DNA of 64,000 bases from Ascaphus truei (Eukaryota > Chordata > Amphibia > Anura > Ascaphidae), in contig CM071567.1 in NCBI GenBank assembly GCA_036426205.1, positions 287,172,145-287,236,144 of the forward strand, read 5' to 3'. The position numbers and the translations under genes are program-made. The notes beneath the pieces are model-generated. The model saw nothing but the letters and a program-made list of their open reading frames with translations. It ran no database searches and was not told where the DNA came from. Shown one piece after another: positions 55,641 through 64,000 of the stretch. Position 1 is the stretch's first letter, and each line of letters starts with the position of its first letter.

Positions 55641-57638
55641 ACAGATAGATTTACCTTGGGGTTGTTCCTAGGTCTCTGGTGCCGTCCAGCATGTGCACAG
55701 ACGCAGAAATTGGGCCCAACAACTGGGAAGGTCCAGCTTCTGACACGCACCGGCGGGAGAGTCAGGCTTAGCGGGGGAGACAGGCATGCAACAGCTGGTG
55801 AGAGCTGGGCCTCTGGCTGGCACCTGGACAATATTCATAGTTTTTCAATGTTTTGTTTAGAATTGTTCAACTTCATATCAGAAGCATATCTGTAAATAAT
55901 AGATATTTATTGAATAGTTTTGATTAAAATTATTGTTTTGGTTTAAGTATAAAATCATTTCCTTACAATATTCACTTAATACAGGAACTGCAGTTAATCC
56001 ACCAAGAACATTCCTTTCCTATGACTTATTTTCAGTTTAGTGTGTGTACAACTGGGTGCGACTTTATACTCTTACATAGTTAAAAAAGAAAAAAAGAAAA
56101 AAAGAGCTTTCTGTGGGCGTTAATTAATAACCACGTTTATGTGAACTTCTCCTTTAAAAATGTATGGGTGGAACAAAGTCTAAAAAGGAAACGGCAGTGA
56201 AAAATAAACAAGAGAAATACTGTAGGACCAAATGAGCATGTAGAAACCTGTGAAACCAGGATAGCGTGCATGTGCTTTAGTAGCACTGGATACAGTATTC
56301 ATTGCAAATTCGTGTAAGAAAAACACAAGAATGATTTTTTTGCGTGTGATCTATATTAAGGTAAGTAGAATTTAAGACAGAGAGTGAGGAAAATGGAATG
56401 GAAAAATGTAGGTCTGAATGTTAACATCAGTTGTGATCTGAAAGGTGACATAGCAACATGGAAATCAGTAAATACTGTAGATCTTATCCTGACTGGGTTC
56501 AGTGCAGCACATACTGTACGGTAGGAAAATGGACAGACTTCATGAGCAACGTGGTTCTTATATGTCATTGTCTATTTGTTGAAGAAAGTGTAATCTTAAC
56601 ACTTTCATTATGTAATTCTATATTTACTGGAGCATTTTAACACAAAGTTATTGTTTTTATTTTATTTTTACTTTAGAGATGTTAAATTATATTGTTCAAT
56701 ATAATTCTCAAGATCATGTCTAAAAGACAGAGGCAATGTTTTATCTTCCTCTGTTTTTGACGAGTTTTTCTTACAGTATAGCTACCTTTTCTTTTAAATA
56801 TCTTAACTTGATCTAAAAGCAGGATATGTTTTTGAAGTAATTTTATGTACTGTATAGAGTAGGTCAGAAAGATATAGCAGCATTTAAATTAGCTATGTGT
56901 ATCCAACATATGTTATATATCATAGTAATCCCGTCCCAAACTATTTCTGTTGCCTGTGCATTGACAAAATCATATGCAATTGTTTTTCCTCGTGATTTGT
57001 CAATAGTTTTGCAATACAAATACAGCATAAATCATGTTTCTTATATTTGACACAGTTCTCTAAGCAGAAAGATTTATTGCAACTGAAACTATGCTTAGGA
57101 AAGCGGGGAATGGTGATTACAGAATAAGAATTTGATCTATCTTTTTATAATGTATGTTTTGCTCAACTCCATAATTCCTCATATTACCAAAATCTAAAGC
57201 CAAGATGATTTGAACCTAACAGAACACAATTAAACAGCTTAGTGCATTGGCACAAAGAACAGTATGATCACAATGCCTTCCGAGTCACTTTAATCACACA
57301 ACACTTCATTTAATTTCTTAATGTACAGTATAGTAACCACTGAGTCATTAGAGTGGGTTAAGATTTCTTCGCAGCAAAAAACAGATGTAACCTTTAAAAA
57401 TATCCCATGTATCCACATAGTACCTTACACTTTGTACACTTAATTTACATAATGTTTTCCATCAGATTGTTATTTTACGATATACTCTGGTTTCGTGCAA
57501 GTCTGGAAAAATATGGGCTAATGGCTTAAACAGGTCACACATCTAATACCAAAAGAAGTTTGAGAAGTCCACAAATGAGATTTTTCTCTCTACACCATGT
57601 AAATTCCTTTATAATAGAAGCTGCATTGAAAACCTATT
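55641..57638. other. Unassigned AT-rich sequence, no gene seen
   Basis: About 2 kb without any supported gene or repeat structure. 55660-55830 is more GC-rich and may be the edge of the preceding repeat family. Short frames (56356-56640) have no features of a gene. Confidence 0.5.
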
Positions 57639-57944
57639 GGGGCTCATTCTAGTAGCTTCGATAAAATCACTGCCAAATCAAACGTTTTCGCATGACCCTA
57701 CCTCACTGTCTGACATTTGTGTTATCACGGTATTCAGAAAGAATCAGAAAGCTTTACCGCAAGTCAAAAACTGTGAGGTAGGAAAATGCCAATACCACTC
57801 CGGATAGCAGTGACATTATCTCAGCCTTTGGCTACGTTCTACTGCTGCGATCTTCCTGCAGTCTGTAAGAGCTGCGCAGAGAGCTGTACCTCCCTGCACA
57901 GCTCTTACAGGTGATTGCACTGTTTTTATTTACATTTTAATAAC

Positions 57945-58210
57945 AGAGTATTCTAGCAGGGGGTCTCCGGAGCAGAACTACATTAATTTCAGCCTCCGTG
58001 ACCCCTGCTTCTCGAGATACAGGTATGGGGTGCCGGTACCTCCTATGCGTTTAAATGTCCCAGTCATGTGACGCGGGAGATTTAAATAATGCAGGACGCT
58101 ACCGGTACTTCATACTGTAACTCGGGAAGCAGGGGGGTCTCGAGACTGAAATTAATGCAGTTCTGCTCCGGAGACCCCCTGCTACAGTACTCTGATATTA
58201 AAATAACTTA
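57945..58210. repeat. Hairpin cassette 3
   Basis: CAGGGGGTCTCCGGAGCAGA at 57958 pairs with its complement ending near 58187, with CTGCTTCTCGAGATACAGG and its partner inside. It is the same module type as 40860-41250 and 41270-41575. Confidence 0.8.
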
Positions 58211-58884
58211 AAAACAGCTTCATTATCTTAACGGATAGCCGCTAAGGCAATGAATGGGGTTAAACCCAAGTACCTGTTTTTTTTAGGGGTAGAGGGGTTG
58301 GGTGAAGGGAGTAGTTGCCACAGGGTGGCTGGGTAGGCCTACTGAGAAGGTTGCAGGAGGAGTTAACCCCTTGAATACCATATCAGTGGTAACCACTATG
58401 GTAATTAAGGGGTTTAACCCTTCCGCTAACCACCCAGTAGGCCTAAACACGCACCCTGGGCCAAGTACCCCTTCACCCACCCCTTCTACTCCCAAGAAAA
58501 ATTAAAATACAACAACCCTACTTCCCCCCCCCCCCCCCCAACACATACAATACAATATTGGGCAAAATTACTATTATCTCGATCTGGATAATAGCGCATT
58601 TGTCCTTTAAAAATAAAACATTATCCAGACAGCATAAAGTAATTTAAAGTTCTACTTAACCATGCCAGGAAGAAGGCCATCCTCATCTTTCTACCCATTC
58701 CCCTCATCCTCTGTGGGCAGCAACATTCTATTAAAATAAAAAATAGTAATGGCCACTAACCCCTTAATCACCCCAGCGGTTATTAACAACTATGGTAATT
58801 AAGGGGTTAAACTCCTCCCACTACCCACTTTGGAGGCCTAACCACCCTCCCCAGGGCAACTACTCCCACCCCTCTACCCATTGA

Positions 58885-59110
58885 TTGTCACAGTGGTAAA
58901 CCATGCCCATAATATGGGCATGGTTTGCCACAATTGCAATGAATGGGCAAGCTAAAAAAAGCCACAAAATAAAACACATGACATTTAAATATAAACAAGC
59001 ATTTCACAATAAAGCCATTGTTTGTGACTGTGGTAAACCTTGCCCATAATATTGGCATGGATTGCCACCCTGACAATGAATCGGTAAGTAAAAAAAAACC
59101 ATAACACAAA
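58885..59110. repeat. Diverged tandem duplication, about 140-bp unit
   Basis: GTGGTAAACCATGCCCATAA (58890) and GTGGTAAACCTTGCCCATAA (59030) start two copies. Each also has a small palindrome around GCCCATAATATGGGC. Confidence 0.8.
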
Positions 59111-60225
59111 ATTCAATACATTATAATGAAATTAAAACAAACATTTCCCAAAAAATGCTTTGCTAGTCACTATGATTAAATAAACCCAGAAAAGGGCATA
59201 GATAAGCGCATTAGCAGTCAATGGGCATCCTAACAAAATACACAATTAAATAACATACAATCAATGTGTCTTCACACTCCGAATCCTTCTCTGTCAGCAA
59301 CTCTTGACCCATGATGCAATGCTCCTCAAACAGCTGATGCAAAGAAGTCTATCATGATCATATGTTGATTGAAGAGCCGTCTCCGGCAGTTCTTTCTTCT
59401 TCTTTCTTTCTTTTTTTCTTCTGTCTTCTCTTCTTTGTAATCCGAAAGGGGAAGAGATGTTGTCTCATCATCTTCTTGGCTTTAAATGAGACGGAACAGG
59501 CCTTCTATAAGCCTGTGACATCACATTGAGTGTCAAATGGTACACCCCCAATCCAATTGGCCAGTACACATTGGTGTACAATGTGACACGTTCCCTTTTT
59601 TTTAAAGGACGTGACGTCATCAAAAAGGGAGAGAAGCCGGCCAATCAGGTAGTTTATGCTTCCCTCCATTTAAGATGATATCACGAGAAAACGAGAAAAA
59701 AATAAAATGGCAGCAATCACATACTGTAGTGCCAACGAGTATTCTAAAGCAAATCTGGGGCAATCAACAACAAGACTCGGTTAGCCACTAAGGTAATGAA
59801 GCTACGTGTAAATGTATTTTTATTACATAGGATTGAAGCAGGGGGTCTCGAGAGCTGATATTAATGCAGGGCAGCTCTGGAGACTCACGGCTTTTGTCTG
59901 ATGCAGTAAAAATACTGTTTTTCTTCTAAGTCATACCGCAAATCCAATACTGCCACCCTTGAGGTGACGAGATTAAATCTGCGAGTTGCTTGTTAGTTGT
60001 AGGCTCGATGAGATTGTCGTAGCTAGTAGAATTGGGTGATTTAACAAAAAATGCAAGTTTTAGCTGTTTTTTACCTCCTGCTCAGTTTATCTGTGAGGGA
60101 GCAGTTCGTGAACGATTTTGGCATGTTATCGAAGCTTTCTGAATAGCTACACATAACAAATCGTTTGAGAAGTGCTCAAAATGCTCGATGACTTAATTAA
60201 CGAAGCTACTAGAATAGGCCCCATT

Positions 60226-61743
60226 GACAAAAGTATTGAATCTTAAGGAAAATATAATTTTTATGTGAAGTTTAGCAATGCCACATGGGGTTCAGAGAAT
60301 CAGAATATGCATAGACATTTAATATCCAACCATTGTTTCAGATTCATGAGTCTCCAGTAACGTGAACTACGGTGATAATACAATATAATCCGAAGCAGCC
60401 CCACACATCGTGATTGATCATAACCCCTATTCAAATCAAATGGTGTTTTATGATCCGTCACTTCAGATCATATTGAATTAAGCCTTTAGTTTGCACCAGT
60501 TAATGATGGACAATTACACCAGTTACTGTATATTACTGGGATAATTGTATTCATAAGGAAACTTATGGTAATAAAAACATTGAAATTAGTAAATAAGTGT
60601 GTTTTCTTAAATAAAAAAAATGGTCATATACAACCTTAACTTTCTGCCTAATATTATTATAGTAGATACATTAACAATTAAAATGTGGTGTATCAATTTG
60701 TATAACTTATACATAATTAAACATGAAATGTGTCCATGGGTCGGTAATGTATTTAGGATATTAGTTAGCTCCAGCATATCTATATTTTAGTATATGGCCT
60801 AGCATATGATACTGTACTTAGTATGTTCATATACAACATGGCTTTTTAAAATACCCCACCACTATGTTACTGACTAGGTGCTGTTCAGCTTCTATATTAA
60901 CATATAGTATATGAATATTTACATCTGCGCTAACATTTAGTTACTGTATGCAAAATAGTTACAAAACAGCTAGCTAACAACAGGTGTTGTTTTCATGTGC
61001 AATTTCCTATTCAGTATGCGGCTACATTTTGTGCATGACAAAGGGATTGAATGTCCATCTTAGTTTTCATTCTTTAGTGAATTCAGTGCTAATATCACAG
61101 TATAATTTCATTAATAAAACATACAGTACACATCTAAAAAAAATACTCCAAATGTGTGTTTGTGGAGATGGCTTAGTGTAAATAACTTAACTTAGTGGTA
61201 GGAAAATGTTCATCCAAAGGCTGTATGAGGCATTGAGTCAACAACCTGTGGCCCTTGCAGCATGTATACAATATTACAACTGTTCCTTCTGTGTTTCTAT
61301 TGTTAGCCCTTGCTCTTCTCCTGTCAACCTGTCTGTTTGTGGGCCTCAGGGCTCTGTCCTGAAATGAATAGAGAGACTCCCTTGCTACAGCCGAGGTTAA
61401 AGTAAAATATATATTTATACAAATCAAATATGTAGTTATACATATGTATAGGATGGTGCACAGCAGGTGGTATATATGGTAGAAAAGATAAAGCAAGAGC
61501 ACTGCTCTAATTGCACTCTGTATCCTATAATGAGTGTGAAGTGATGTCAATGGTTAAAAATAATTTTAATTAGAACTATTTAAAATAAGTGTACATGGAG
61601 TGAAGCAACAGCAGGGAATTTAAAACTGCTAGCAAGCGGGAAGCAAGCCAGTGCTACCCATACTACCGAGGACAGCGGCGCAAGTAGGGAACGCATATTG
61701 GGGTAAGCTTCCAGGTGGATGTCCCCACACCTAAGACTTTAGG
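60226..61743. other. Unassigned AT-rich sequence, no gene seen
   Basis: There is no supported gene, RNA or element. The 125-codon minus frame at 61173-61550 is hydrophobic and isolated, without support. 61600-61740 is more GC-rich and may be the start of the following repeat. Confidence 0.5.
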
Positions 61744-62545
61744 TTGTTCCCCCAGTTACGGCCGGCAACAGATTTCCCAGGGTCCAGGACTAAAGTTCTA
61801 ACAGGGTCCTTCCGTTGCGGCGGTCATGCAAGCCCCTCCCATTTCACACCTCTCCCCCCTTCTTCCCATGTAGTTCTCTCCCTCTATTTCACTCTTCCCA
61901 CCTCCCTCTTCTCTCTTCCCCACTCCCTATTTTACACCTTATCTCACACTCCGACCTCCAACAATTACTCCCCTCACACTCATTCCCGCCCCATCCCTGA
62001 GCCATACACACTACTCCCCCCCCACAATAATTACCCCCCCAAAAAATACAAAAACCCACTCCAAAATACATTTAAAAAAAACAACACCCCAAATACATAC
62101 ATACCCCTCACCCCCAGGGCTGCCAACAGAAATCGTGGGCCCAGGACAAACATTTTAAGCAACCCCCCCGTGTCAGCAGTGTTACGATCCGCCCCCCCAT
62201 TTCACACCTCACAATCCCCCTCTCTTCCCCCCTCTTCCCATGTATTTCTCTCCCTTCCGTCTCCCCCCTCTCACTCCTGCCTCACATGTATTTCTCTCCC
62301 CTGCATCTAATTCTTACCCCCTGTTTTCCTCACTCACCCCCTCTCTCCTCTCTGTCCGTCAAGTCAATTACCCCATGCACACTCATTCCCTCCCCCTCAC
62401 ACAATTCCCCCCACAAGATATATACCAAAAAACTTGCCACCCACAAATACATACAAAAACAATCCCCACCCCCCAAATATATACAACCACCCCCACCCTT
62501 CAAATGCATACAAAAAACCCACCTACCCAATACATATAAAAAAAT
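61744..62545. repeat. C-rich repeat modules, two diverged copies
   Basis: CGGCAACAGATTTCCCAGG (61762) and TGCCAACAGAAATCGTGGG (62123) start two copies of a module of about 360 bp. In each, a CCCATTTCACACCTC string leads into a CTCTCCC-rich block and then AAATACA-rich CCCC blocks. The Pro/Ser/Thr-rich ORF across it (61744-62310) is a product of base composition. Confidence 0.75.
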
Positions 62546-62559
62546 TAATGTAACCCCCA

Positions 62560-62691
62560 TACATACATATACACACATATATATACATATACACACATAT
62601 TCATATATATACAGTATATATATATATAGTATATATACACATATATCCAGTATAGATAGAACCATAGACCACATATATCTATATGTATATA

Positions 62692-62723
<32 letters not shown>

Positions 62724-62740
62724 CATAGTATATGTGTTTG
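62560..62740. repeat. AC/AT-rich microsatellite tract
   Basis: Alternating TATACACACATATATA repeats, interrupted, run up to the PLE pLTR-like segment. Confidence 0.9.
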
Positions 62741-63600
62741 TCTAGTTTTATCTAGATATAACCACTCTGGGAAGAAGCCGTAAGGGCGAAACACGTTAGT
62801 GGTGTTAACCTGACGCTATACCACTGTTCTCATCTGGACTTGTACAATATCTTTCAGGACTGTTTCTATTGACGTGTACTGCTGCATCCTGCTTGGATCA
62901 CCTATATTTGGACAATTCATTCATTCATTCATTGCGATGAACGTTCAAGAGCTGAGTATATCTACCTCTGCTGTTTCTATGGTACACTAGCATGCTATAG
63001 CAGTCATTAGTATGCTGGTTGCATGTATACAGCCATATTCGTTAGTTAATCTCCAAACACTACAGCATTGTCATATGATTATCTGTGTGGGTTTTATTGG
63101 ATAGGGTTATTTTCTTTCTCTCACTCAGGCAATGTTTGCAGCCTCCAGGAATGTAGGAGGTTCTGTTATTTAATCCATGTGTGTTTTTGGATGTGTTTGG
63201 TGACATGAGTGTTCTCTTTAATTTATGTTTATGCATGTCCCTTAAAGTGCTCTCATATTAATTATCTTTTGAGCCACAGGTTTTTGCAGCTAGATAGCAT
63301 ACTGTAGGTGTCTAGATCACCCCCCTTTTGGTTGATTAACCGGCCGGTTGTAACCACATTTGGGTACTTTGTACCCTGTGTGGTTTAATTAGATAGAGGT
63401 TTTTTTTTTGGTGTATGGTGTTGAGTCCTGATCATTTGTCCTTTTTATTTAGAGTTCAGTAGATTTTGTTTTCAGTCAGTCCTGTTTGTTACTTTGTATG
63501 TGTTATTGCTTTGTATTGAGTTTTTGATTTAATTGATATAATACATTTTTCGTTGATATTTTATTATGTCTGAGTGCTTTATGTGAGGGTTCTTTTTTCT
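62741..63600 (+). repeat. PLE pLTR-like segment, third lineage
   Basis: A hammerhead-like motif near the start (62761-62803) is followed by about 800 bp of T-rich leader-like sequence and then a (CA)n tract. There is no coding sequence. The C-rich repeat present before it resumes after it, which suggests that a truncated PLE inserted into that repeat or its microsatellite. Confidence 0.5.
62761..62803 (+). ncRNA. Degenerate hammerhead-like motif
   Basis: Stem I ACCACT (62761-62766) pairs with AGTGGT (62798-62803). The core reads CTGGGAAGA, i.e. CUGANGA interrupted by two extra G. Stem II is GCC/GGC, then GAAA (62788-62791), CACG and GTT. The order and PLE-like surroundings support it. The inserted bases probably impair cleavage. 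Confidence 0.45.
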
Positions 63601-63613
63601 TGTTGTGGTTCTA

Positions 63614-63614
<1 letters not shown>

Positions 63615-63654
<40 letters not shown>
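63615..63654. repeat. (CA)n microsatellite
   Basis: About 19 CA units, right after the PLE pLTR-like segment. Confidence 0.95.
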
Positions 63655-63656
<2 letters not shown>

Positions 63657-64000
63657 CTGAGTTACACCAACCCCAGCCACACATCACTATCCACCCACAC
63701 ACACACACACAATCCCGAGGAGTCCGCCTGGGGGGGCGGACAAGCTCTACTCACACACAACACACACACACACACACACCCTACACACACCCACACACAC
63801 ACTAGATATATACACACACAAACACACACTGGATATATACACACACATACACACACCATATAAAAGAACAACCCTCCCCAATACATTTTAAAAATACCCC
63901 AACCCATAGAAAAATTCCCCAAGCCCCCAAATACATAGAACAATTTCCCCACTCCCCCAATACATAGAAAAATTCCCCCACTCCCCCAATACATAGAAAA
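63655..64000. repeat. CA-rich and C-rich tandem units to window end
   Basis: Imperfect ACACACACC blocks (63690-63860) are followed by units of about 25-28 bp containing CAATACATAGAAAAATTCCC that continue to the window end. No gene. Confidence 0.85.

Larger units (their letters stand above)
57639..60222. mobile_element. Non-autonomous DNA transposon, 2.6 kb
   Basis: Terminal inverted repeats GGGGCTCATTCTAGTAGC (57639 on) and, inverted, GCTACTAGAATAGGCCCC (to 60222) continue through CTTCG. Both flanks read ATT (57636-57638 and 60223-60225), consistent with a 3-bp TSD. The interior has a hairpin cassette (57945-58210), AACCCCTTAAT/TAACCGC palindromes near 58370-58410 and 58760-58810, and a locally duplicated 140-bp unit. 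TIR form and internal modules match the 14782/41836 element, so they are one transposon group. No transposase is present. A PIF/Harbinger-like origin is possible but unproven. Confidence 0.75.

Noticed and set aside
61173..61550. 125-codon hydrophobic minus-strand ORF
   Set aside because: Isolated in AT-rich sequence without splice, domain or repeat support.
61744..62310. 188-codon Pro/Ser/Thr-rich ORF
   Set aside because: It spans two copies of a C-rich repeat; base composition removes stops, and no domain is present.

Overview
The window is eukaryotic repeat-rich DNA, most likely from a vertebrate and probably an anuran amphibian. It combines GIY-YIG Penelope-like elements (PLEs), a BEL/Pao LTR retrotransposon, L2 and L1-like LINE pieces, hAT elements and long fold-back DNA transposons, with long AT-rich stretches and microsatellites. 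The taxonomic call is an inference from this mix. I see no convincing host gene, tRNA or rRNA. Every long reading frame that I can explain belongs to a mobile element.

Layout. 1-5.2 kb: a decayed PLE whose reverse transcriptase (RT) and GIY-YIG remnants lie between inverted arms, followed by a TATA box and a hammerhead-ribozyme motif. 5257-9976: a minus-strand LTR element with two LTRs, a GGGAG target-site duplication (TSD), primer-binding and polypurine sites, and no polymerase. It encodes a 186-codon ORF joined to a long coiled-coil ORF across an in-phase A_AAA_AAG slippery heptamer. 10-12.9 kb: an L1-like ORF1 remnant, two L2-like LINE fragments and a solo LTR (TSD GCGCT). 14782-15415: the left end of a DNA transposon. 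15416-23673: a young PLE with flanking pseudo-LTRs (pLTRs), each holding a hammerhead-like motif. An extra truncated tandem copy precedes the complete ORF1 (269 aa) and ORF2 (792 aa; RT plus GIY-YIG endonuclease).

23674-36556 repeats 8866-23.55 kb, but with one- or two-base indels every few tens of bases and without the extra tandem PLE piece. It looks like uncorrected long-read sequence joined in tandem, i.e. a false duplication or second haplotype, although a real duplication cannot be excluded. 36557-41836 appears to be the rest of the DNA transposon that begins at 14782. It contains a palindrome of about 2 kb per arm (36612-40797) and hairpin cassettes.

42.8-45.7 kb: two hAT-type elements with 8-bp TSDs, the larger one holding nested insertions. 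46363-54078: a BEL/Pao retrotransposon (TSD AGACC) with a decayed gag and integrase, itself inserted into an older LTR. 55-64 kb: C-rich tandem repeats, a 2.6-kb terminal-inverted-repeat element (57639-60222), microsatellites, and a third PLE pLTR with a hammerhead-like motif near 62.78 kb.

No pathway joins these elements. The interest lies in nested insertion history, ribozyme-bearing PLE pLTRs, the coiled-coil LTR element with an apparent frameshift signal, and assembly artefacts.
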